Shown: one piece after another, positions 1 to 11,621 of the stretch
Layout of the letters: each line of letters starts with the position of its first letter
How positions within the stretch are numbered: position 1 is the stretch's first letter
The notes under the pieces: generated by a model
Seen by the model: only the letters and a program-made list of their open reading frames with translations
The model's database searches: none
What the model was told of the DNA's origin: nothing
Translations under genes and position numbers: made by a program
From: Ustilaginoidea virens
Lineage: Eukaryota > Ascomycota > Sordariomycetes > Hypocreales > Clavicipitaceae
Assembly (NCBI RefSeq): GCF_000687475.1
Contig: NC_057322.1
Location: forward strand, 2,232,001-2,296,000
Direction of reading: 5' to 3'
Length of the DNA stretch: 64,000 nt

Positions 1-1702
1 ACCGGTTATAAGGCACGATTATACATTTATAGTAATTAATAACCCTATGATCTTCGTGATACCTAGGCAGCGGTACTTACGGCATATATATTTCGGCTTC
101 TTATGGCGTTAATATGCTTCTTTAACCTAGAAACACACTAATATAACTTCGTTACGGCCTTTCTTAATATACTACTTAACGAGACTATCTATTATAAATA
201 ACCCGACGGATTCTACGATAGTTTTACATTCATTAGGTTATTACGTGCCCTATATAGGCTTCGAAGGTCTCTACTACTATAGTTCAAAGAGTTATTACGA
301 TTCCTATTGCAATAAGGCTTTAAATAGGTCTGCGAGGACCCCTATGTTTTTATTAATAGCTTCCTTATTGTGTTCTTCTACATTAATGACCTAATCGTGC
401 TTTATTATAAGTTATAGATAGAGTCATTCGAATCGTTCCATACGGCATTAATAGCGGCATTTAAGATTAAGGATCTTAGCGAGCTATAGTAGTTCCTAGT
501 AATTAAGGTTATTCGCAACTGTACGGCCGGAAAGTTGTGGCTTATATAGAGGGCTTACTTCGATAAGCTGGCGATAAAATATAACCTTACCGCGTTTAAT
601 AATGCTAAGGACCGCCTTCCGGAGTACCTGCTGTATACTGCAAGACTTAAGGCATTTGATGGGATAGCTAAACCATATAATACGAAGCGATACTAATCAA
701 TAGTAGGCTTATTAGTATATCCGATTATAATTATAAGGCCTGAACTAGGCTATGTTGGATCGCAGCTATTAAGATTCCTTTAAAATCCAGGTCTAGACTA
801 TTTACGAGCTGTAAGGAAGGCACTCGACTATAGCTATACGTAAAAGAATACCACGATAGAATTCCGGGCTGATATAGCAGAAATAGAGGCATTTTCTAAT
901 GCGTCCTATACCGACGATATTACGATGCGACGAAGCAGTCAGGGCTATATAATTAAGCTTTTTGGCGGCCTAATTATATATAAATCGGGTCAATAGGATA
1001 CTATTATAATATTATTAATAGAGGCAGAGCTTTTTGCGATATCTTATACGGCAAAGGAGGTTATTGCCTTCAAAAGATTGTGCGAGGAAGTTAGGCTTTA
1101 ATTATATGCCGATATCCCTATAATTCAATGCGATAATATCCAGACTATTCGCCTGTTAAAGGAGGAATTCTTTAAGCTTATAACACGGCTTCGTCATATA
1201 GATATTTATTACTATTGGTTGCGCTAGGAGGTTTAGAAAGGAACGATCGATATTATATAGGTTCTAACGGGCAATATAGTTGCTGATGGTTTCATAAAGC
1301 CCCTAATAGGCTAGAAATTTGAAATCTTCCGCTAGTAGCTTAGGCTCGTTATTTTGAAGGGATTTTACGATGCTGGACCGCAGTCTTATAATGTTGATTT
1401 TAGTGGTGAGGAAGAGCCTTATAAGGATCAAAAGACGCCCTAAAAAATCAGATTGAAAGGGGCTTTTTAATAGCTGCACTTATTTCCTATGGAAAATTAG
1501 AATCTACGGTTTGTTGCTGTTTTCGTACTTTATATGTGTGCTATTGGGCCTATTTACCCCTATATAGGTAGCCTGTTTAATAACGGCACTATTATTTTGC
1601 GCATATCGTTTTAAGTAGATTGATATTTCTACTTGTTATCTTGCTTTGCACTAAATTTAGCTATATGGCAGGATATCCTTGAGAAAGTATATCCTAAGGG
1701 GG
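1..1702 (+). mobile_element. Ty1/copia retrotransposon remnant (RT to RNase H), RIP-degraded
   Basis: Conceptual translation with many stops reads through a copia reverse transcriptase and RNase H. Around 110-240 there is a stretch like the RT palm (FNLETH, then TAFLNILLNET). Around 370-400 there is FFYINDLIV, in place of the usual YVDD core. Around 890-990 there is SYTDDITMRRSSQGYIIKLF, the classic copia RNase H start, followed by EAELFAISYTAKEV and, later, NIVADGFIKPL. Stops are almost all TAG/TAA and the DNA is rich in TA, as expected from C-to-T changes by RIP. The 5' half (gag, integrase) lies outside the window. A purine run AAGGGGG at 1696-1702 directly precedes the LTR and fits a polypurine tract. 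The element cannot be active. Confidence 0.88.
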
Positions 1703-1899
1703 TGTATCGGAGGGAAATTGGCTATCTGTAATATGGATATCGGTTATGTCTGAGGGTGGATGTGCCGAGTTCTCCCTGGATTAGTAAGCCCTTAGGGGTA
1801 CCCCCTATCCTACTATAAATAGCTGGGAACACAAGTCTCTTAGAGAGGACTTAGTTCCTTCAATCAAGTATTATCGCATTTTCCCTGTGTATTCTGACA
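1703..1899 (+). repeat. 3' LTR of the copia element
   Basis: This is about 197 bp, begins TGTATCGG and ends ATTCTGACA. It contains CTATAAATAGC, a TATA-type promoter box, after a CCTTAGGGGTACCCC block. The same order of blocks (TTAGGGGCTACCCC, CTATAAATAGC, ATTCTGACA end) recurs at 1972-2175, 18462-18659 (minus strand) and, more diverged, at 33233-33454 and 35055-35285. The polypurine tract directly upstream supports assignment as the 3' LTR of the element covering 1-1702. Confidence 0.8.
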
Positions 1900-1971
1900 T
1901 ATAGTCTCTAAGTTAAACGGCAATATCGCTAGCAGAAGGAGACTTCTAAGGTACGTACGACACTAGCTAAT

Positions 1972-2175
1972 TGTTGGAGGGGATATCGGTGGATTCGTCC
2001 GTTTCCAAATATCGGCGAAGTCCGGGCTATAATGCGCCACTGTAACCGAGGGAACCGTGGCTCCTTAGGGCTACCCCTATTCCCACTATAAATAGCCGGT
2101 CTAGCAAGTATTAGTCAGCTGGTGCTTGCTATCCTCTTTAATATTATCGCGTTTTCTTCCGTGCATTCTGATACA
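1972..2175 (+). repeat. Solo LTR, same copia family
   Basis: This begins TGTTGGAGGGGATATCGGTG and ends near ATTCTGATACA, with CCTTAGGGCTACCCC and CTATAAATAGC inside. It matches the reverse complement of 18462-18659 over its whole length, including the TATCGGTGGATTC block. There is no internal domain next to it, so it is a solo LTR or a partial nested insertion beside the 3' LTR at 1703-1899. The ends are accurate to a few bases. Confidence 0.75.
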
Positions 2176-2434
2176 AATGTATAATGCGGCAAAAATTCAA
2201 CTGTAGCGTAGTAGTGAATGCGTTAGCGGCTCTGTTTTCTGCTCCGTTTGCAGGTTGCCTTTATTAACCAGCTGAACGCTATTTTACTACTCCGTACTCT
2301 ATAGCCGAGCATCATTTGCTAGAGCCTGCACCAGACGCCTAGCGCTTTTTAGCTTGCGGGGTGGTATGGGGTGCTTTCAGAAGGGGCGAAACTCACCTAT
2401 AGTAATACGCCAGGCATGCGCCTTCCCTACCAGT

Positions 2435-2676
2435 TATAAAGGACTAGCCCTAGGGCTACTGCAAATAGGCGTCGAATGAATATATTAAATAGACTAAGGA
2501 GGAAAGAAAGAAGGCCCAAATAGGGGCCTCTAAGTAGCCTATTTATATTCATATATAGCACGGGCCGAGTCCTTAGCGAGCCCTCGTGACCCCGTGCCGA
2601 TACTCCTGAGGCTAGTCGCAAGCGCAGCCTGAGTCCTAGCTATATTATAGCGCGGGCGTAGCCCGAGCCCGTAATA
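2435..2676 (-). repeat. 3' LTR of the gypsy element
   Basis: This is 242 bp and nearly identical to 10268-10509. On the plus strand it runs from TATAAAGGACTAGCCC to GAGCCCGTAATA. The terminal TG has become TA, and CA at the other end has become TA, both RIP-type changes. It carries GC-rich runs of the type GCGGGCGTAGCCCGAGCCCG and an AGTCTATTTAATATATTC stretch (minus strand). The flanking 2430-2434 is CCAGT. Confidence 0.9.
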
Positions 2677-3314
2677 TACCCCCCTTCTCTGCCTTAAAGT
2701 CGGAAAAATCGCCTTCCATTATCAATCAATCCTCTGCTAGGGACTAATTATATCGCCGATTACTATATCGCGATATCCTCAAATCCATATATAGGCCAAT
2801 TGCTAGGTATAGGAAGGATTTGTCTATAACCATAGCGGATATAGCTATACAATTGATAGGAGTCGTACAGTCATTAATTAGGAATAGTATAGTAGAAGCG
2901 CGTGGAAGTTCGTTATTATACCGCCAGCTAGAGGTTGACCGATGCAGCTAGGAATATTATAAAAAATTTTTCGCTAGCTGCCGGCTGGAAATCTCCCTAT
3001 AGTCTTTATTTTTCCTTATTAGGGCTTTTTTCCTTCTTCCCTTCTTCTTATTAAGGCTATTAATAAGCATTGAAGGTCCTTATTATCGTAAGTTTTATCC
3101 CGTATTAAGCCCGTATTATATGCTAATCGGTTAAAGCATTATTTCTATCCCGCTCGCATTAGTATTCCTTGCCGAATTCTATCTTTATTGTAACCGGCTG
3201 CTAATTCCTTTTATAGCGAGACCCGGTCTAGCCTATTATAAAGCCTATTAGTAAGTCTTAAGTCCCTACCTTTTATCGCGAGTATCTTATACTAACCCCG
3301 TTTGGAGCCTGAAT

Positions 3315-3790
3315 ATGTCTTTATCTGCTGCTGGAAGTGCCCCTGCTAGGGAGGGATTGAACCCTACTTATCCCTAGAAGCTATGCCGTGCCGCTAGCGA
3401 TTATCTCCTAGAGGGGGACTCCTCGGATAAGGAGTGTTAGTATATAAAAGACGAAGAGTTTCTATGCGATAGATATACTAAGTATATATAGTCGACCGGA
3501 GAATTGCCTATATATAAGCATTATAGGAGAGCTAAAGGGTGCAAGAGCTATGCTAATTCTTATGCATCCTACGTATAGCTTGATTAGTATCTCGCGGGGA
3601 ACCCTATATTACGATGTATCTTATGCAGCTAGATTAAAGTAGTAAAGGAGGGGAGGGCTGTCGTAAAGCCCGCTCGTCCTAAGATAGATATATAGAAAGC
3701 GTATACTACTATTATTGCAATTCTCAAGGTCACTATAAAAGCAGAGCCTTACTAGCTAGCTAGATGGCACAAGACTGTCTGCGACCTGTG
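3315..3790 (+). pseudogene. Degraded plus-strand reading frame inside the gypsy element
   Basis: From an ATG at 3315 one plus-strand frame reads MSLSAAGSAPARE and continues with protein-like composition (LCRAASDYLLEGDSSDKE, then KHYRRAKGCKSYANSYASY) to about 3790, broken by TAG/TAA codons. It runs opposite to the pol genes. It may be an extra antisense reading frame of the element, or part of another element nested near its 3' end. I do not recognise the family. Confidence 0.4.
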
Positions 3791-4117
3791 AACTAATCTT
3801 AGTATAAATACTAGATTTTTCACCAAGTCCTAAGACTATACAAGTGCTATAAAGCAGGGCAAGTGTAAAGGCAAGGCAAATATAAGATAACCAGAAACGC
3901 AGGGAAGGTGGAAGTTAAGAGGCATATAGTGCATTAACAGACTCGATTGTGCTACCCTTCTACTATCTAGAAAGAAGGGGGAAAGCTATCCTATATATAC
4001 ACGAAGGAGGGGTGGGCCCAGGCATCCAAGGTAGCCAGTAAAAAAGCTCCCCGTAATGCTCGCTTTGCCACGTATATAATACGTCAGCAGCCCCACTATA
4101 TCCAGCCTTTCCAACCA

Positions 4118-4250
4118 CCCTAACCACCGCACTAGTAACTAGTCACCACACTAGTAACTAGCCACCACGCTAGTGACTACCCACCACACTAGTAGACTAG
4201 CCACCACACTAGTAGGCCGCCACCACACTAGTAGGCCCACCACGCTAATT
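4118..4250. repeat. Minisatellite, about 19-20 bp unit
   Basis: About six tandem units of the type CACCACACTAGTAACTAGC, with variants ending in TAGGC. It lies inside the gypsy element, outside recognisable pol sequence. Confidence 0.8.
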
Positions 4251-7200
4251 TAGCAATGCCACACCTTTTTAACAAGGCCTACCTTACTTGATATACAGTA
4301 AATAATCCACTGAAAATCCTTAAGGTAAAAGGCAAAGGCCTAAGGTAATACTACCATAAGTCCAAGAGGCGGTATAAGGGCCAGAAGGTTAGTAGGCCAG
4401 TAGGGCATAAGGCCAGCAGCCTAGTAGGCTACTATAGGATTTTAACAACTATCCTTACCCTTGAGTTTCAGGCTTTAAATAATTAATAGTATTACGCTTT
4501 TACTGCCGAGTAGGTGGCCCCTAGCGCCCCGCGTTTAGCGTTTAGGCTAAGGGATACTACTAGTATGGTTTCTGCCGTATTTATAGTATTAACACCCTCG
4601 TAGCGCTAGGCTAGGTCTATTATAGATCTTACTCTTATTCTGAATATTATAAGGGAGACGCAAATAGAAGCCTGGGAATATTATGCTAGGATAGAATAGT
4701 ACTAGATTAGAGCTTAATATCCCTAACTGCCCCTACCCCTATCTTAGCCCGCCCTCCCTATATATTATGCAGGGGGGGAACTATTATACGACTAGGGCGG
4801 CTAGTATTATATAGAGGCTTTACTGCTGCCGGCGTAAGGTTATCTAGTGTAACCCCCGCAATAGTAGGCAGACCCCGCTCTATAGCCCCCTACGCTTTCG
4901 CCGTCTTTATTGCGGCCGCCTCTATAGATACCGTATTATCTGGCCCTATCTCGTTAAGGGGTCTTATTGTCTTTTAGTGCGCCCCTACTATATTCGCCTT
5001 ATAGTATCCCGCAGACTCTATTATATTATAGATGTATAGGGAACTATCCCTATCTAATGTATAGCCTATATGCATACCTTACCCCATAAGGACCCCTGCT
5101 GCTACCGGCCTATATACTGCTATAGGAGTAGGAAGAGGTTTAAAAAGATAGAGAGTGGCCCTAAGAAGGGGCATATTAGGGTTAAGCCTATATCGGCCCT
5201 AGTTTGGTTTATTATATTATATTTTTTTTTTTTTTTTTGCGTATTTTTATTATTTTATATTTTATTTATAGTGGTAGGTATTTAGTATTATTTATTAGTC
5301 TAATAGACCTCGTTTTAAGACCCGGCTAGGCCTATTATAAGTCCTAATATCCCCCTATTTAGCCTTAAATATTTCTTATGCAGTAGTATCTTTAAAGTTT
5401 TCTAGGGGTTCTTATATTAGTAAATTATATCCTTTCTACTTTATAAGTATATTGCATTTCTATTTTTAGCCTTATGCATTCTTTACTGTAAATATCTCTT
5501 TAACTTTATACTCCTTATATAGGTTTATAGAGTCTTAAGGAAAGACGAATAGGGGCCTAAATTATATATCGGTTATTACCTAACTAGGTAATAGATTGGA
5601 AGCGGCTTATTCGATTAGATTAATATAGAAAACCAGATAAATGCCTTATAGGATATTAAGCTAGATATTAAGCGGTGATAGGACGGTAATAATAGTATAT
5701 TTAATAGAGACCTAATCGAGCTTCTTATATAGGCGGTTTATTTTAATATTCCGGAGGTTTAACTATACCTAGTTACTAACCTGGAAGCGCTTAGCTGGGT
5801 ATTATAAACGGTTAATAGTATCTTATTATCGTTATTATATAAAGGCGATAGTAGCTTAGGCTAATTTTTATCCCTTTTTAAGGTTATTAAGAAAAAGAGC
5901 TATACGCCCCTTTAAGGTAATTAAGCTTAGGGTTACCTTTAGAGGCGGGGCGATAATTAGAATATTAAACCTATTAAGTAATTAGTTTAGGCTAAACCTA
6001 GTAATAGATAATATCTAGTTATTTAATGCGAGTTAATATACTGTAAGATAATATAGCTAATCGTATTAATTAAAAGAAACTATAATATAGAAGACTGTCT
6101 ATACTTCTTAGTTTATTCGCTTTATACCGCTATCGGTTTAGGGGTGGTATGCTATTAATAGAAATTACTCGATCCTAACTAATTTGCATAGTATAGACTA
6201 AAATTGGCCTACCTAATCCGAACCTTAATTGCTAATAATCTCCCTAGGGAAGCTATAAAAGCGCTACTAATACTATTAGAAGTATTCTGTGTAGTCTTCT
6301 GCTTTTATTGAATATATAGCCTTAAGCTAGATATACTTCGATAAGCGGTTTATAATTACTATAAGGAATCGCGGGTTAGAGGTATTATAGGTAGGAAGGT
6401 TAGTTATAAAGTCGATTAATATTTACAACTAGAAGCGGTCTGCAATTAGTAGTGGTTGTAATAGGCTTTAGCGTAATTAGCGGCTCTTATGCACCCTATG
6501 GTATTAGTAATTCCGAATATATCTTGCTACCTTAGATAATATATTATCGAAGTGATAATCCTATTATAATAGTTGAAAGGTAGTGTTTTTCCCTAGGTAG
6601 CCTATAATAGGCGAGTTATAGCAGTATTAAATCACTATGGTGGTTAAGGGCTTAAACGATAGGAGCTATACCTATGCCTAGTAAAGGAGTACGCTATATA
6701 CATTTAGGGTATAATTAGTAATTTATTCTTATATTGCTGTTTCTGCTAGAAATTGTTATTCCCTATTCGCGATTGCTATCTATTAGGCCCGATATATACT
6801 ATCTTTAGATATCGCTTAGTCCTAAATAGCTTAAAGGTAGGAGTCGGCGAAGATATATAGGCCGCGAGATAGGGTGGTTTATAGGGCCGAGGTTAATATT
6901 ATCCTGCCTTTTATTTTATCTATATTAAGTGCTAAAATAGATAATAGTTTTAGGATCTAGCTGATTTATAGCTCTGCCCTACCTGCCTTTTATTCCTATT
7001 GAGAAAGCGTATTAGGGTATTAGGCTTATAATCCTAGCCTATACTAAAGATAGAAGTTAAAGAGTATTAGAGTCTTAGCCTATTAGGCTTATTATTTAGA
7101 TATTTCTTATAGTTAAGTAAAGTACTTTAGGTTCTTATAGTTAATAAAGATAGTAAAGGGGGAGGCTATTAAGCGGAGTTCTACTAATTATACCTTAAGG

Positions 7201-7349
7201 CAAAAGATAATAATAAGGAGTTCCTTATTGTGTATAATATAATTCTATTCTATATCCGATAAGTAAGTAGAATAGTATATAATAGGGTAGAGTATATTAT
7301 CCTCCCCGACCTATAATAGATAGCTACTAAAGGCTATATTAGAATTATC

Positions 7350-8210
7350 TGCCTTAAGAACTATCTCTTTATTTAGGTCCTATTAGGCGAGAACTAAAGA
7401 CGATATAAAATACTATTTAAGCGCTTAGAATACTGCCTTTTCTTCGTCTAACTATTAGAATAGGACCCCTTTCTTTATTAACCTAACTAAAGGGTCGATA
7501 AGGCAGGAGAAATCTAGGATAAAGTTGCGGTAGAAGTTAATAAAACTAAGGAAACTATAAATGCCTTTTAATTTTATAAGTGCTTCCTAGTTCTAGATAG
7601 CCTTAATCTTTTTGGGGTTTAGGCGGATTTCCTTTCTAGCTATTACGATATATCTTAAGTATTAAACCTCCTTTATTATAAAATTGCACTTATTAAAATC
7701 TAAATTTAGGCCGGCTTTTTATAGTTATCGAAGGATTTCCTTAATGCGCCCTATATAGTCTGCTTTTATTCCCTTAGTATAGATTAAGATATTATTAAGA
7801 TAGGCAGTTGTAAAGTCTCCTAGTATATTCCCTAAGGCCTTATTAATATATCTTTAGAAAATTATAGGGGCCCTAGTTAGGCTAAATAGCGTAATAAGCT
7901 ATTTAAATAGTCTGAATCGTATATAGAATACGATTAAATATTTATCGCCCTCTGTAATATATATCTTATAGAATGCTATATATATATCAACTTTAGTAAA
8001 CTATTTCGCTTAGGATAAGGATTATAAGGTCTCTTTAATTAAAGGGAGGGGGTATTAGTCTTAGACTATAACCTTATTGAGGGCCTAGTAGTCGATGCAA
8101 AAATACTACCTATTATTCCCTTTTCTAGCTAGTAGGACTAGTGCTACTGCCGATAAGGAGCTTATGCGGATCTATCCTTTATCTATTAAGTTAGTTACTT
8201 ATCTTCGAAC
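7350..8210 (-). pseudogene. Gypsy reverse transcriptase / RNase H start, degraded
   Basis: Minus-strand translation shows, in order: a block like SLSAVALVLLARKG (family SPAGAPVLFVKKKDG) and FCIDY.ALNKV near 8090-8170; YLNNILIYTKGIKADYIG near 7800-7750, corresponding to the YLDDILIYS catalytic box with DD changed to NN; KAGLNLDFNKCNF just after; and FYRNFILDFSCLIDPL near 7515, the connection to RNase H. Both catalytic aspartates reading as asparagine are G-to-A changes, as RIP produces. Interspersed stops make this a pseudogene. Confidence 0.85.
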
Positions 8211-10267
8211 CTTAAGTAAGTAGTCTTATAGTATATTATATAATAGGCCCTAAGGTAAGTCTAGTTGGCTCCTATCTGTAGTCTTTTTGAGCCGGATATA
8301 ATAGTCTAATATACCCTGGTATAGAGGGAGACCGGAAGCCTTCTCCTTATTAAAGAGGTCGGCGAATTCCTATAATTCTATTAGGAGTACTTATAGCTCT
8401 TGCGATTATAAAGCAGAGTCTTAATAAGGTAGCAGTATAATATAGAGGATATATATTATCTCCTATAAGCTTATTGTAATAAAAGAAGTTAATCGGTCCC
8501 TAGAGCGTTTCGCCTGCTTTAGTATACTATAGAAGACCGAGCTAAAGATATTTACTATAGTCGGACCTTATTGCCTTTTTATTAATTCCTTAACGATAAG
8601 GCTACCTATTAATCCGATCTTTAATTAATATCGCTTTGCCTATAGTATAATATTATAGTGCTTTATCTAAAGCATCCTAAGGATAATATCGCGGGTAAGG
8701 CCTAAGATAATATAAAGTATAACTATAGACGGCTATCTATCGATATTAATTACTATATAGACAATATAGGTAATAGAGGAATGCATTACCTTATATTCTC
8801 CTAAATAGCTCTAAATATCTATTACCGTTCCGATTTCCTTATATTATAGCAGGCAGATAGGTTAGAGGCCTAACCGTTATACTATCTTTTCGCTTATAGT
8901 GCTATAGTAATTATATCCTAAATCGATTAAGGTATTAATAAAGGTATAGGATTTATATAAGATTAATACTAAAAAGGGGTATCTATCTATTCGTTTTATA
9001 ATCTCTTTTAATTCCTTTTATAATTAGGCTAGGGTCTATATATATATCTTAAGCCTTCTAATGAGACTAAATTTAAAGGCTATTCTTTTTCTTAATCTTT
9101 ATTACTATTTTCGACCTCTATAACTTATAAGTCAAGTAAGGCCACTTTAGCTATATTAGGTCGGATTGCCGGCAATAGGTAGCATATAAATATCTAATGA
9201 TTAGGAGAGCTATACTAAAGATAAAGACCTTTTTTCTTACGATCTTTATACCGTTTTTTAGAGACCTATATTGCTTTAAGCATACGCTAATTACCCTTTG
9301 AGTCTAGCTTATTAATACCCGATATTTATATATCGCCCTTAAAATCCCGGGTATATATCGGTCGGGAATAGGTCGAATCTATATAGTAATTAATAGTTAA
9401 GCTAGTCTTAATATTAATAGCAATTTATCGGTAATAATCTACTGCCGAATAATAGTTATAATAGGAGACCCTAAGGCTAATAATCTTATTAGCTATACGA
9501 GCGTTAAGCGCCAATCAGAGGTATTTAAACTTAATTTCTTTAGGCTAACCGAGACCGCTAATAAGCGTAAGTTTTTCTTTAAATCGTATAAAGAAGGCGG
9601 CAAAAGGTTCCTTAAGGCCTTAGCGTAAGGAGTATTTAAACTTAGTAATAGTGCGATCCTATTGGTATAGGTCTTTAAAAAGACATTAGAGGTATTTAAA
9701 GAACTTTATTATATTATAATTGCAAGCCGCACTATTCTTAAAAAAGGCCGCGACCTATAATTAGACTATAGACGAAAGGTTCTAGAAGATAAATATCTAT
9801 TAGGTCTTTTCGTCCCTAATAAATTCCTTATCGACCTCGAGCTTATATTATATAAAGGTCTGCTAGGCTATAAATATAGCCTTTTTGCCATTAAAGGGGT
9901 CCCCTATCGGGATCGGCTTACGTTTTAGCTGGGTATCTTAAGCTATAGGGAGGGGGGCGTTCTATTATATAACTAGGGCCGGTTAAGGGGCGGCTTAGGA
10001 GCTATTTAATTAGTTCGCGAGGAGGGTCTATAGCGAGGCGGTAATAGCAGTAAGGTATTGCATATTAGTCTGCATCTGCGCCTCTATCTATTATAACCTT
10101 AATGCGAGCTGCTCTACTCGGGTATGTATATTATATTAGGGGCGTTATAGTCTTAGGTTGTCTATACCCGTTTCTCTAGGTATACTCATCTCGATATCTT
10201 ATATAGCCTGCATTATCGGCTCTATAATATAAGGTTATAATAGCAAGGCTGAGAGAGTCTATTTAAA

Positions 10268-10509
10268 TATAAAGGACTAGCCCTAGGGCTACTGCGAATA
10301 GGCGTCGAATGAATATATTAAATAGACTAAGGAGGAAAGAGAGAGGGCCCGAATAGGGGCCTCTAAGTAGCCTATTTATATTCATACGTAGCACGGGCCG
10401 AGTCCTTAGCGAGCCCTCGTAACCCCGTGCCGATACTCCTGAGGCTAGTCGCGGGCGCAGCCCGAGTCCTAGCCACATTATGGCGCGGGCGTAGCCCGAG
10501 CCCGTGACA
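10268..10509 (-). repeat. 5' LTR of the gypsy element
   Basis: This is 242 bp, matching 2435-2676 with scattered transitions. It is less damaged: it keeps GAGCCCGTGACA at the right end (minus-strand start TGTCACGGGCTC) where the other copy reads GAGCCCGTAATA. It is followed directly by CCAGT at 10510-10514, the second half of the target-site duplication. Confidence 0.9.
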
Positions 10510-10643
10510 CCAGTACTGGAATAGTAGGCTATTTGTATATTCATTGGCCAAGGTAGTATGGCGCCAAGCTGTCCTCCGGCGATGGTGATCCGCGTTGATT
10601 ATTAAAAGTGTCTGGTTGTACTATAAACCTGGTTATAGCTCAT

Positions 10644-11028
10644 CCCTTTTATAGGTGCTAAGGTGCAGCCTTTATATTGGGTCCACTTTTTTCTCAATAC
10701 CTAACGGCTAAACGGGTACCTCCTTGGCAACTGGCACCGCCGCCTTTTACATATTACTGAAAGCCTTATACTAGAAATTACGGTATTTCCAATAGAGCTA
10801 ATAAGTTACATCTTAAGCCTTAGTACTTAAAAAAAACGCGTATTTAGTCTGCTTTAAAGACTATGAAATTTAATAGTCTAATAATTAGGGTATACTAGGG
10901 TCTATTTTTAAGTCCTGTGCTAATCAGTGGTAATCGCCTAATAGTGTAATGCATCCTTTAACGTACGGCTTTCTATTGGCTTAAACCCTGGTCCGCTACA
11001 AAAGCTGCACCTTAGCACCTTCAAAGGG
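10644..11028. mobile_element. MITE-like element with about 25-bp terminal inverted repeats
   Basis: CCCTTTTATAGGTGCTAAGG at 10644 continues into TGCAGC. Its inverted counterpart runs GCTGCACCTTAGCACCTTCA then AAGGG, ending at 11028. The inner 17 bp (AGGTGCTAAGGTGCAGC) are a perfect inverted repeat. The 385-bp span has no coding frame, so it looks like a non-autonomous DNA transposon. No clear target duplication was found at the ends. Superfamily unknown; the CCCTTT end does not decide it. Confidence 0.6.
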
Positions 11029-11499
11029 ACAGGCCGTTTTGCGTCTTACCAAGGACTAGATAGATTGGTGGTGATTGGCTGGTAGCTCAGGGGAGCGAAA
11101 GGGGGAGTTCATCGGATTAACTTTCCAGCGACCTCTGATTAAGCAAAGCTGTGCCGAAGGTGCAGCGTGCGCTACGTAAGTGCGTAAAGCGTGCCTTCCA
11201 GCTTTGCTTCTTTAATGAGAGGCCAGGGGTGCTAAGCCACCACAATTACTAGCCACATGTCATTCAAGCCAGCGATCTGATTGGTCTAGAGGGCACTAAA
11301 ACGCCCCTATTGGCTGAAAAACCAGAGCCGGTACGTATCTTTATGGATCTGGTACGTACTCTTAAGAGGCGTAAATAAGGCTGTTGCTATAGCATTTAGT
11401 ATTGCAAGAGGTCGGGTCTATACTTAATTATGACAAGGTGGCGGAAAAGAGACGCAGAAAGCTACATCGTCGGCTTTATGTAATGCTTTCTAAGTAGAG
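11029..11499. other. Non-coding stretch with a hairpin
   Basis: No gene is visible. An imperfect inverted repeat joins CCTCTGATTAAGCAAAGCTG (about 11131-11152) with CAGCTTTGCTTCTTTAATGA then GAGG (about 11198-11224), with about 45 bp between the arms. It could be part of another short transposon relic. Confidence 0.4.
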
Positions 11500-11585
11500 G
11501 CCCGCTGCAGGCGAAAAAGCCCGCTGCAGGCGGAAGCTCGCCGCAGGCGGCCCCCGGCAGGGCCCCTAGAGGGCCCCCGGAGGGG
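11500..11585. repeat. GC-rich short repeats beside the satellite
   Basis: CCCGCTGCAGGCG occurs twice, followed by CGCCGCAGGCGG, then GGGCCCCTAGAGGGCCC and a GGGGG end. It is very GC-rich and sits between AT-rich DNA and the GTAAAA satellite, so the base composition changes abruptly here. Confidence 0.6.
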
Positions 11586-11621
11586 AATAATAAAAAATGC
11601 ACTATGTTAAAATATTTAAGT

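Larger units (their letters stand above)
2435..10509 (-). mobile_element. Complete but RIP-killed Ty3/gypsy LTR retrotransposon
   Basis: Two 242-bp direct repeats (2435-2676 and 10268-10509) bound about 7.6 kb of AT-rich DNA. The 5 bp before the left repeat (2430-2434) and after the right repeat (10510-10514) are both CCAGT, a perfect target-site duplication, so both ends are exact. On the minus strand, reverse transcriptase and the start of RNase H are readable at about 8210-7350. Since the element reads right to left, its 5' LTR is 10268-10509, gag should lie near 10.2-8.9 kb and integrase below 7.3 kb; neither could be confirmed by motif. Every frame is full of TAG/TAA stops, so it has no coding capacity left. 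The 2.7-5.3 kb stretch is not explained by pol. Confidence 0.9.

Noticed and set aside
5070..5285. A 71-codon plus-strand frame ending in a hydrophobic Phe-rich stretch.
   Set aside because: The hydrophobic part comes from a poly-T run within the RIP-damaged gypsy element; it is not a gene.
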